From JABDJL01 sp963664065 (GTDB lineage Bacteria > Pseudomonadota > Gammaproteobacteria > Xanthomonadales > SZUA-36), in assembly GCA_963664065.1 (NCBI GenBank), contig OY760942.1:372001-436000 (forward strand): 64,000 nt of DNA, given 5' to 3'. Made by a program: the position numbers and the translations under genes. Under the pieces are notes generated by a model. It made no database searches, was not told where the DNA came from, and saw only the letters and a program-made list of their open reading frames with translations. Of the stretch, positions 8,896 through 16,559 are shown piece after piece. Within the stretch, counting starts at the first letter, position 1, and each line of letters starts with the position of its first letter.

Positions 8896-11364
8896 TCAGG
8901 CAGCATGTGGGGTTCGCATATTACTGCTTTCAGTCATGCCAAGGCGCAGCGCGTCAGATTCGAACTCATCAACAGCGATGATTTCCAGCGTCAGTTCCCT
9001 GCTGTGCCTGAGAACAGATGCTTCTTCTGCATTGATAACGAATTTATCCAGCGCCTGTTGCAATTGATCTTCCCAGGTAAGTGCGTCAAGTTGGCCGGCT
9101 TTTTGCGCTTTAAGCATTCTTCGCTCCAGCGGTTCAGCGGCAATGATTTCTGGTAATGCTTTTTCCATCATTCCAATGGGGTGGCCAGTGGCTGTGGATG
9201 TGTAAATGCCATTGGTCAAGCGGCTCCTGGTTTCGGATGGAGACAATAACAACTGCGCCACCTTGTGTCCGAGACGGTCGCCGGGTTCGCGTTCACGCCG
9301 TCCCAGCGGAAAGACCACAAGTTTCAGGAGGCCGCGTAGCCATTTATAGGGAAAGTTGTCTGCCATGCTACCCAATGCCACCTGAATTTTGTAAATGGAA
9401 TCATGGAAGGCCCAGGCCAGTATCGGCTGGTCAGCAGAGGGCCGGCCCTGCGCTTCAAAACGGCCAAGCATGGCAGAGCAAATATACAACTGGCTGAGTA
9501 CATCGCCCAGGCGGGCTGAAATGTGTTCTTTCTGTTTGAGCTTGCCTCCCAGGGAGGCCATTGCGACGTCTGAACAGAATGCCAACGCCGCTGAATACCT
9601 GGAGAGCTTTTTATAGTACCGGGCGGTACCCTCGTGCGAGGGCACGCTTGCCAGGTGACCCAGGCTCAGGCCGAGCGTAATGCTTCGAACAGCATTCCGG
9701 ATGCTGTAACCGATGTGCCCGAACAGTAAACGGTCAAACTGCTCCAGGCTTTCTTTTTTGGACTCGAGTCTCGCTGCTTCCATTTCTTTCAGTACGAACG
9801 GGTGGCAACGAATAGCACCCTGGCCGAAAATCATCAGGCTGCGGGTCATGATGTTTGCGCCTTCAACAGTGATCCAGATCGGCGCACCCTGCCAGGCCCG
9901 GCCCAGGTAGTTGCGCGGGCCCAAAACAATGCCCTTGCCACCGTGAACATCCATCACATCACGAATCAATTCCCGGGCCATTTCAGTGGAGTGATACTTG
10001 GCAATTGCTGAAGGAACTGCAGGTTTTTCACCCAGGTCCACCGCCGATACCGTCATCCTGGAAAGTGCAGAAACAGCGTAGGTTTTTCCGGCAATCCGGG
10101 CCAGCGCTTCTTCAATGCCTTCAAAACGCCCTATTGGCATGTTGAATTGCTTGCGAATGCGCGCGTAGGCGCCGGTTGCCAGTGCACCCATTTTCATCCC
10201 GCCGGTTGAAGAAGACGGTAAGGTGATGGCGCGTCCCACAGAAAGCGCTTCGACCAGCATCCGCCAGCCATGGCCCACCATTTTCTTGCCGCCAATCAGT
10301 GCATCCAGAGGCAGGAAAATATCCTTGCCACGCACCGGACCATTCTGGAATGGCACGTTTAAAGCGAAGTGACGGCTGCCGATTGCCAATCCCTCGGTAT
10401 CTCTCGGCATCAATGCCAGGCTGATACCCAGGTCTTCGACCTCGCCCAGTAATGCATCGGGGTCATAAAGTTTCACTGCCAGGCCGATTAGTGTCGCCAC
10501 CGGCGCCAGTGTGATATAGCGCTTGTCAAAATTCAGCCGCATACCCAGTACTTCTAGACCCTGGTACATGCCTTTGCAAATGATGCCGTAATCCGGAATG
10601 GACGTGGCATCTGAACCTGCTGTCGGGCCGGTTAAAGCGAAGCAGGGAATTTCCACTCCTTTGGCGAGACGCGGAAGGTAGTGATCCTTTTGTTCGGATG
10701 TGCCGTAGTGCAACAACAGTTCTGCCGGTCCCAGAGAATTCGGTACCGCAACGGTTGTGGCTGCCACAGCGCTGACCGAAGAGATCTTTTGCAGCACAGC
10801 CCGATGCGCGAGGGCCGAGAAACCAAGCCCGCCGTAGTGCCTGGGAATGATCATTCCGAAGAAGTGGTTATCTTTTATAAAGGTCCAGATTTCCGGTGGG
10901 AGATCTGCCTGTTCATGCGTGATTTCCCACTGTCTTAGCATGCCGCAAAGGTCTTCGACCGGACCGTCGACGAAGGCCTGCTCTTCAGAAGTCAGGGTAA
11001 GCCACGGCCGTTTGAGAAGGACCTTCCAATCGGGTTTGCCGGAGAATAACTGTCCCTCCCAGCCGACCGTACCCGCTTCCAGTGCAACCGCTTCAGTGTC
11101 TGAAAGGCTAGGCAGCATGGCTTTGTACCGGGCCAGGAATGGTTCGCTGAACAATTGTCGCCGAATGGAAGGGGTGTGCAGGGGCACCAGGATCAATGCC
11201 AGCAGCAATGTGGCGACGATGGTGGCAAAAGTGGATAGCTGTCCGCCAATGCTGAATGTGATCAGCATGGCTACAAGCGCCAGGGACCAATTCAGCAGGC
11301 GTGTACCGAGAAATGCGCAAGCCAATGACACGGCAAGAAGGGAGAGTAAAAGGTAGATGCCCAT
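8896..11364 (-). CDS. fadE: Acyl-CoA dehydrogenase FadE
   Basis: 822 residues, close to the 814 of E. coli FadE. It starts with two to three hydrophobic segments (about 1-65), which anchor it to the inner membrane. The acyl-CoA dehydrogenase fold follows: N-terminal helical domain, middle beta domain with FALTGPTAGSDATSIPD, C-terminal helical part with MDVHGGKGI and LGRAWQGAPIW. A FadE-specific C-terminal extension runs after about residue 600. It catalyses the first, FAD-dependent oxidation step of beta-oxidation. The divergent TetR gene and the palindrome at 11459-11488 suggest local control rather than FadR alone. Confidence 0.95.
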   Translation of the reverse strand: MGIYLLLSLLAVSLACAFLGTRLLNWSLALVAMLITFSIGGQLSTFATIVATLLLALILVPLHTPSIRRQLFSEPFLARYKAMLPSLSDTEAVALEAGTVGWEGQLFSGKPDWKVLLKRPWLTLTSEEQAFVDGPVEDLCGMLRQWEITHEQADLPPEIWTFIKDNHFFGMIIPRHYGGLGFSALAHRAVLQKISSVSAVAATTVAVPNSLGPAELLLHYGTSEQKDHYLPRLAKGVEIPCFALTGPTAGSDATSIPDYGIICKGMYQGLEVLGMRLNFDKRYITLAPVATLIGLAVKLYDPDALLGEVEDLGISLALMPRDTEGLAIGSRHFALNVPFQNGPVRGKDIFLPLDALIGGKKMVGHGWRMLVEALSVGRAITLPSSSTGGMKMGALATGAYARIRKQFNMPIGRFEGIEEALARIAGKTYAVSALSRMTVSAVDLGEKPAVPSAIAKYHSTEMARELIRDVMDVHGGKGIVLGPRNYLGRAWQGAPIWITVEGANIMTRSLMIFGQGAIRCHPFVLKEMEAARLESKKESLEQFDRLLFGHIGYSIRNAVRSITLGLSLGHLASVPSHEGTARYYKKLSRYSAALAFCSDVAMASLGGKLKQKEHISARLGDVLSQLYICSAMLGRFEAQGRPSADQPILAWAFHDSIYKIQVALGSMADNFPYKWLRGLLKLVVFPLGRREREPGDRLGHKVAQLLLSPSETRSRLTNGIYTSTATGHPIGMMEKALPEIIAAEPLERRMLKAQKAGQLDALTWEDQLQQALDKFVINAEEASVLRHSRELTLEIIAVDEFESDALRLGMTESSNMRTPHAA

Positions 11365-11458
11365 CAGGCATGGCCTCCTGTATCAATCAATTTCCAACAT
11401 AAGTTCCGGTCCGTGCTATCAGCGATAACAGCTTCCCTGGTTATCCGGCTATAGAATG

Positions 11459-11488
11459 GATTTTCCATACGCCAGAGTATGGAAAATC
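11459..11488. promoter_or_regulatory. Perfect 12-bp palindrome, probable TetR operator
   Basis: GATTTTCCATAC (11459-11470) and its exact reverse complement GTATGGAAAATC (11477-11488) flank a six-base spacer. It sits in the 307-base region between divergent fadE and tetR, 95 bases from the fadE start. This geometry is typical of a TetR-dimer operator. No other gene or clear terminator is present in that intergenic region. Confidence 0.7.
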
Positions 11489-11671
11489 AAAGTACAGAAG
11501 TCAATGCTTTGAAAATTTCGCGAATGCGCATGAATTTTAAACAATTAGATGTATTCGAAACCCACTAGGGCTTATGGCATCGACAGTCGGCAGCGCCAGT
11601 CTGGCGATATTGCTGGCAAGTCGGGTGCGAATTCATCAAAATGACCGCTTAGTCCAGTAAATTCAGACCAG

Positions 11672-12253
11672 ATGCATTCAATCACAAACAAGAAGGTACG
11701 AACCACCCTGACCGCCAAGGACTGGGAGCGTGAAGCCCTGGAAATGATTGCGGGAAAAGGTATATCTGCGCTTGCCGTGGAGCCCCTAGCCAAGAGAATG
11801 GGAATAACCAAGGGCAGTTTTTACTGGCATTTCACCAATCGCGATGCGCTGCTCAAGCAAGCCCTGCTTCGTTGGGAAAAACATGATGCGCGAAATTTGA
11901 ATACCGCATTGGGTGCAATTGCTGAACCCAGGGAGCGGCTGATTTCGTTTTTCAGAAGAATCACGCAGGAACGCCTGACACATGATGTGTTCAGTTCGCT
12001 GTGTGCAGCGGCAGACCATGTCCTGGTTGAGCCTATCCTGGAACGCGTAGCCAAGCGGCGTATCAACCACGTTGCTACCGCATATGAAGACCTGGGCTTC
12101 GAGCCTCAGAAAGCTCAACACCGTGCCAGGATGGCGTACTCGGTATACCTGGGGTTTTTACAGTTGCAGCGACAACAACAGACACCCAGCATCACCAGCC
12201 AGGAATTTGAGGCGTACGTTGAGCATACTATTGCAACCCTGGTACCTTCATAA
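11672..12253 (+). CDS. TetR-family regulator, probably of fadE
   Basis: 193 residues: N-terminal TetR helix-turn-helix (about 17-62; ALEMIAGKGISALAVEPLAKRMGITKGSFYWHF split over helices 1-4) and an all-helical ligand-binding domain after it. The TetR family represses neighbouring genes and is released by a small ligand; divergence from fadE across a perfect palindrome points to an acyl-CoA or fatty acid signal. The C-terminal part resembles regulators of the AcuR/PsrA size class but I cannot name a subfamily. The gene also precedes pckG with only about 90 bases between, so partial read-through is possible. Confidence 0.88.
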   Translation: MHSITNKKVRTTLTAKDWEREALEMIAGKGISALAVEPLAKRMGITKGSFYWHFTNRDALLKQALLRWEKHDARNLNTALGAIAEPRERLISFFRRITQERLTHDVFSSLCAAADHVLVEPILERVAKRRINHVATAYEDLGFEPQKAQHRARMAYSVYLGFLQLQRQQQTPSITSQEFEAYVEHTIATLVPS

Positions 12254-12346
12254 AATTTTTGTCTAAATTGAATTCCTCGAAGTCAACGGCTATCCTGCGC
12301 ACCTTTCCAAGCACCATGCAACGACAGTAACGGAGCGTCAAGAACA

Positions 12347-14089
12347 GTGACCAGCAATCAAAGACTCAGTGCCTGGGTAGACTCCATCGCTAATCACACC
12401 CGTCCCGAGCGGATTCACTGGTGTACCGGCGACCAGGAGGAATATGACCGCCTGACAGGTGAAATGCTGGAAAGCGGTGATCTGATCGAATTGAACCGGG
12501 ATACCCATCCGGGGTGCTATTTGCATTATTCTGACCCGGGTGACGTGGCGAGGGTTGAACATGTCACCTTCATTTGCACATCCAACCGCGACGATGCCGG
12601 GCCCAATAATCACTGGATGGATCCCGTACAGGCAAAAGAAAAGATGCAGGATCTGTTCGATGGCTGTATGCAGGGAAGGACCATGTACGTCATTCCTTAT
12701 TGCATGGGCCCGATAGATTCGCCTCTTTCGCGATGCGGCGTAGAAATCACGGACAGCGCCTACGTAGTTGCCAATATGCGGTTGATGACCCGGATGGGGA
12801 GTGACGCATTGGTGCGAATTGAAAATGAAGGGACGTTTGTGCGCGGCCTGCATTCTATTGGTGAACTGGATCCCGAGCGTCGCTTTATCATGCATTTTCC
12901 AGAGGACCTGATGATCCAGTCATATGGCTCGGGCTATGGCGGTAACGCTTTACTGGGCAAGAAATGCCACGCATTGAGAATCGCAAGTTACCAGGCGCGG
13001 ACAGAAGGATGGCTGGCAGAGCATATGCTGATCGTCGGTGTCGAAAACCCGCATGGAGAAACGCATTACATCGCCGCGGCGTTTCCTTCAGCTTGCGGTA
13101 AAACCAATCTTGCAATGTTAATTCCGCCGGAATCCTATAAAGGGTGGAAAATCTGGACTGTGGGCGATGACATCTGCTGGATGCGCCCTGGCGAAGATGG
13201 CCGGCTATGGGCCATTAACCCCGAAGCCGGATTTTTCGGCGTTGCACCGGGTACCGGGGCGGGAACCAACCCTAATGCCCTGGCCATGCTGGACCACGAC
13301 ACCATTTTTACCAACGTGGGCATGACCGCGGACGGCCAACCCTGGTGGGAAGGCAAAGACGACGGTAAACCTTCGAAAGACTGGCAGGGCCGCGAGTACG
13401 ACCCCCGGGCGGGGAAGGCCGCACATCCGAATTCCAGGTTTACAGTTTCTATCCGGCAATGCCCATCATATTCAGATCAGGCCGAGGCTCCGCGGGGTGT
13501 ACCCATATCCGCCATTGTCTTTGGCGGGCGACGTGAACGTCTTGTGCCCCTGGTATTGGAAAGCAAGTCCTGGGCGCATGGCGTGCTGCTGGGTGCCAGC
13601 ATGGCGTCTGAGACCACGGCTGCCGCAACCGGCGCAGTTGGAGTAGTCAGGCGTGATCCGATGGCAATGAAGCCGTTTTGTGGCTACAACTTCGCAGATT
13701 ATTGGCAGCACTGGCTGGATCTCGGAGAACGGATAGACAAACCACCCGGTATTTATCATGTCAATTGGTTCCGTAAAGACGCAGATGGGAAATTCATGTG
13801 GCCGGGCTTTTGCGAGAATATGCGGGTGCTGGAATGGATCATTAATCGCTGCAAAGGCGAGGCAGAAGCCCGGGATACCGCCATCGGCCAGTTGCCATCA
13901 GTGGCCGCGATCAACCTGTCTGGCCTGGATACCAGCAACGATACCATGGCTGGTTTGTTGGAAGTAGACACATCTGCCTGGGCTATTGAGCTCGAAGACA
14001 TTCGCTCTTATCTTGAAGGCTACGGTGAACGCCTTCCCCGGGAGCTTCTTTACCAGCTGGACCAGGTGGCTGCGGAACTCCGGGAATAA
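12347..14089 (+). CDS. pckG: Phosphoenolpyruvate carboxykinase (GTP)
   Basis: 580 residues of the GTP-dependent family (not the ATP PckA type). The P-loop AFPSACGKTNLAMLIP carries the hyper-reactive active-site cysteine, and the nucleotide/metal-site region VGDDICWMRPGEDG and the carboxyl half with PWxMxxFxGYN-like AMKPFCGYNFADYW are present. It converts oxaloacetate plus GTP to PEP, CO2 and GDP, the entry step of gluconeogenesis. The start is GTG at 12347 with CGGAG about 11 bases upstream; no ATG is available before the conserved N-terminal region. With fadE and malic enzyme in the window it fits growth on fats and organic acids. Confidence 0.96.
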   Translation: MTSNQRLSAWVDSIANHTRPERIHWCTGDQEEYDRLTGEMLESGDLIELNRDTHPGCYLHYSDPGDVARVEHVTFICTSNRDDAGPNNHWMDPVQAKEKMQDLFDGCMQGRTMYVIPYCMGPIDSPLSRCGVEITDSAYVVANMRLMTRMGSDALVRIENEGTFVRGLHSIGELDPERRFIMHFPEDLMIQSYGSGYGGNALLGKKCHALRIASYQARTEGWLAEHMLIVGVENPHGETHYIAAAFPSACGKTNLAMLIPPESYKGWKIWTVGDDICWMRPGEDGRLWAINPEAGFFGVAPGTGAGTNPNALAMLDHDTIFTNVGMTADGQPWWEGKDDGKPSKDWQGREYDPRAGKAAHPNSRFTVSIRQCPSYSDQAEAPRGVPISAIVFGGRRERLVPLVLESKSWAHGVLLGASMASETTAAATGAVGVVRRDPMAMKPFCGYNFADYWQHWLDLGERIDKPPGIYHVNWFRKDADGKFMWPGFCENMRVLEWIINRCKGEAEARDTAIGQLPSVAAINLSGLDTSNDTMAGLLEVDTSAWAIELEDIRSYLEGYGERLPRELLYQLDQVAAELRE

Positions 14090-14254
14090 GTCCTCCAATA
14101 TATTCACCGGAATCATTCAGCAGTTCCCTTTTTCTCAACTTTTTACAGTTGCACACTGCACCGGCCTGCCGGACACTGTTTCTCAGGAATTTGTTCCGGT
14201 TTAAACCCCTGGCCACTTTATGCCATCAAACTATTCATGGGAGGACGCCAAGCA

Positions 14255-14821
14255 GTGTCATCGCGGGAACCAGGTCAGCCTGTAACGGGCGATGATGAGT
14301 CTTCATGGGCTGAACAGGCCCGGGAAGGCGATGCCGGTGCGTTCGAACGGCTTTACCGACTGCACCACGGCCGTATTTATGCATTGTGCTGGAGATTATG
14401 TGGTGGAGACGCAGCCCTGGCCGAAGACCTGTTGCAGGAAGCATTCGTCAGGGCCTGGAACAAATTGCATCTTTTCAGGGGTGACAGCAGTTTTGGAACC
14501 TGGATGCACCGTGTAGCGGCCAACGTGGCCTTAAGTGACCGAAGAATTCGCTTGCGCAGGGTAAAACATGAAACACACATGGACGAGTCGATTGAACGGA
14601 CGGCAATGGGTGCGTCAGACATTGGCCAGGGGCTCAGGAATGACCTGGAACAGGCGATAAGCCAATTACCGGAAAGGGCCCGGACCGTTTTGGTTTTGTA
14701 TGACGTTGAAGGATACCAGCATGCCGAGATCGCAGAAATGACCGGAATGGCCGTCGGTTCTTCCAAGGCACAACTTCACCGGGCCAGGAAACTGGTACGA
14801 AAGGCATTGAATCATGAGTAG
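14255..14821 (+). CDS. ECF-type RNA polymerase sigma factor
   Basis: About 188 residues. Region 2 (FERLYRLHHGRIYALCWRL, then LLQEAFVRAWNKL and FGTWMHRVAANVALSDRR) and region 4 (LPERARTVLVLYDVEGY, AEIAEMTG, GSSKAQLHRARKLVRKAL) are clear. The spacing is that of sigma-70 family group 4. I prefer GTG 14255, which has GGGAGG (14239-14244) ten bases upstream; ATG 14237 has no ribosome-binding site and adds only six residues. The stop overlaps the next gene by eight bases, indicating translational coupling with a membrane protein that probably regulates it. Confidence 0.93.
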   Translation: MSSREPGQPVTGDDESSWAEQAREGDAGAFERLYRLHHGRIYALCWRLCGGDAALAEDLLQEAFVRAWNKLHLFRGDSSFGTWMHRVAANVALSDRRIRLRRVKHETHMDESIERTAMGASDIGQGLRNDLEQAISQLPERARTVLVLYDVEGYQHAEIAEMTGMAVGSSKAQLHRARKLVRKALNHE

Positions 14822-15386
14822 ATTATTCAGCAATGACAAAGAACTGGTAGCGGCAATACAAAAATTGCCACAGGCCATAAATCCTCGGAGGGAATTGTGG
14901 CCGGGAATCGCCGCTCGCTTACTGAATGGAGGTGCGCGGGGGGAAGATTACAGGCGGGATCGCCAGTCCAGTAAGCGTTCTGGGTGGCGCAACCAGGCCG
15001 TTGCCGCCTCGATTGTTATCGCTTTTTTTGCCGGGCTGATGTCCGGACGGCAAATCGGGACTGAAGATTTTCCACAAACCAAAGGCCCGGTGATGGGCCT
15101 GGCCATGCAGGCAGCCCATGAAGCGAGCGAAAGGGAATACCTGGCAGCATTCCGTGAGTTTATTCCGGTTGGCGCTGCGCGAACTTTGCTTGAAACCCAG
15201 GCCGTAGAAAACATTGAAAACAGCTGGGCTGATTTGCAACAGGCGGAATCTGCCCTGTTGGCGGCTCTGCGTGATTATCCCGAAAACACCTATCTCAATC
15301 AAAAGCTTCTTGATCTGCGCGCTCAGCAGCTAGGGTTTATGAGGCAACTTGCGATGCTGGATCAGTTCAGCCGGAGAAAAACATGA
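14814..15386 (+). CDS. Single-pass membrane protein, probable anti-sigma partner
   Basis: 190 residues: a basic cytoplasmic N-terminal part (1-60), one transmembrane helix (about 62-78, AVAASIVIAFFAGLMSG) and a helical, periplasmic C-terminal part rich in Glu and Gln. It overlaps the ECF sigma gene upstream and the DUF4097 gene downstream (ATGA at 15383-15386). Position, size and topology are those of a regulator that holds the sigma factor at the membrane. No zinc-binding HxxxCxxC anti-sigma motif is visible, so this is inference from context. Confidence 0.7.
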   Translation: MSRLFSNDKELVAAIQKLPQAINPRRELWPGIAARLLNGGARGEDYRRDRQSSKRSGWRNQAVAASIVIAFFAGLMSGRQIGTEDFPQTKGPVMGLAMQAAHEASEREYLAAFREFIPVGAARTLLETQAVENIENSWADLQQAESALLAALRDYPENTYLNQKLLDLRAQQLGFMRQLAMLDQFSRRKT

Positions 15387-16258
15387 AAATACTGTCACCA
15401 ACTTCCCTGTTTTGCATGCTTGCCTTGTTGCCTGTTCAGGCATTGGCAGAAGATGTGGACGAATCCCGATCCATTGCACCTGACGCCACCGTGTCGATTA
15501 GCAACGTGGCCGGTGAAATACAAATCAGCGTCTGGGATCGTAACGAAGTCCATTTGACCGGTATCCTTGGTAACAACCAGGAGCTGGATATTACAGAGAA
15601 CGCGAATGGCATCCAGATTGAGGTGCTTCATATTGATGACAATGAGGATTTTGATGAAGCCGAATTGGTACTGGTCATTCCCCTGGGGGCGAGCATCGTA
15701 GCCGAGGGTGTCAGCGCTGATATCTTAATTGAGGGTAGTAGTGGCGCAAGCATTAGTGCCGAATCCGTCAGTGGTGATGTCACGGTGCAGGCGGATACCA
15801 GTAGAGTGGAACTGTCCACCGTCAGTGGTGACCTTGAATTCAAAGGGTCATCCAGGCGCTGTTCGGTAGAAACCGTTTCCGGCGATATTATCCTGAAAGG
15901 TATTAGCGGTGAAATTTCTGTCAGCACCGTATCCGGCGACACAGAATTACAGGCTGGTGTGATAGACCAGGGCAAGTTTGAGACCGTATCGGGTTCGCTG
16001 GACCTTAGCATGTCGGTTTCCGATGGAGGCCGCCTGACCGTTGAAGGCATGAATGGTGACGTAGAGCTGTGGCTGCCGGCTTCACAAACCGGGGATTTCA
16101 GTGCGCAGACCTTTAGCGGAGATATCAGCAGCGATTTCGGTAGTGTAAAAAGTGAGTCTTTTGGTCCCGGAAGCCATTTGAAGCACTCAAAAGGTGACAG
16201 TGGAACCGGTATTCGGGTAGAAACATTTAGTGGAGATATTCATATAGGCCACAAGTAA
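15383..16258 (+). CDS. Secreted DUF4097-type beta-repeat protein
   Basis: 291 residues with a signal peptide (ILSPTSLFCMLALLPVQALA) and about nine degenerate repeats of roughly 18-20 residues centred on VSGD/TVSGD/TFSGD, predicted to form a right-handed beta-helix or stacked beta sheet. This matches the DUF4097 'putative adhesin' family, which often accompanies ECF sigma/anti-sigma pairs or PspC proteins in envelope-stress loci. It is the last gene of the three-gene operon and is followed by a strong terminator. The molecular function is unknown; a sensor or effector of envelope stress is a reasonable guess. Confidence 0.82.
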   Translation: MKILSPTSLFCMLALLPVQALAEDVDESRSIAPDATVSISNVAGEIQISVWDRNEVHLTGILGNNQELDITENANGIQIEVLHIDDNEDFDEAELVLVIPLGASIVAEGVSADILIEGSSGASISAESVSGDVTVQADTSRVELSTVSGDLEFKGSSRRCSVETVSGDIILKGISGEISVSTVSGDTELQAGVIDQGKFETVSGSLDLSMSVSDGGRLTVEGMNGDVELWLPASQTGDFSAQTFSGDISSDFGSVKSESFGPGSHLKHSKGDSGTGIRVETFSGDIHIGHK

Positions 16259-16295
16259 CTACCGGTGTCTACAGCAATTATCGTACTTAATAGGG

Positions 16296-16325
16296 CCCGG
16301 CCGGGCATTCCCGGCCGGGTTTTTG
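16296..16325 (+). terminator. Rho-independent terminator of the sigma operon
   Basis: Ten-base GC-only perfect stem CCCGGCCGGG (16296-16305) / CCCGGCCGGG (16310-16319), loop CATT, followed by TTTTT. It lies 38 bases after the DUF4097 stop codon. Confidence 0.9.
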
Positions 16326-16559
16326 TACGTTTATAGAGGGTAAAATGGGCTGTGTACCGCATGGAATAAGGAATCCATGCCAATTTAACAATTCGTTAAC
16401 AAAGTCTTTTCTTTATACTGTACTTAGTGATACTATGCACGCCAAGTTGGGGGAATGCCCAGCAGGCGGTTTAATGCATGTATCAACAAAACCACTGCAG
16501 GGAATCTTCGATCAAATCTACAACCAACCAATCCAAAGTAAATTTGGGAGATATGAGAA
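16326..16559 (+). promoter_or_regulatory. Leader/promoter region of the TonB receptor
   Basis: Gene-free stretch between the terminator and the receptor. It contains a TATACT at 16414-16419 that could be a -10 element (no convincing -35) and a seven-base inverted repeat GCATGGA/TCCATGC (16359-16380) that could be an operator. An open frame across it (16345-16563) has no family resemblance and I do not call it a gene. The ribosome-binding site is GGGAGA about ten bases before ATG 16560. Confidence 0.35.
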
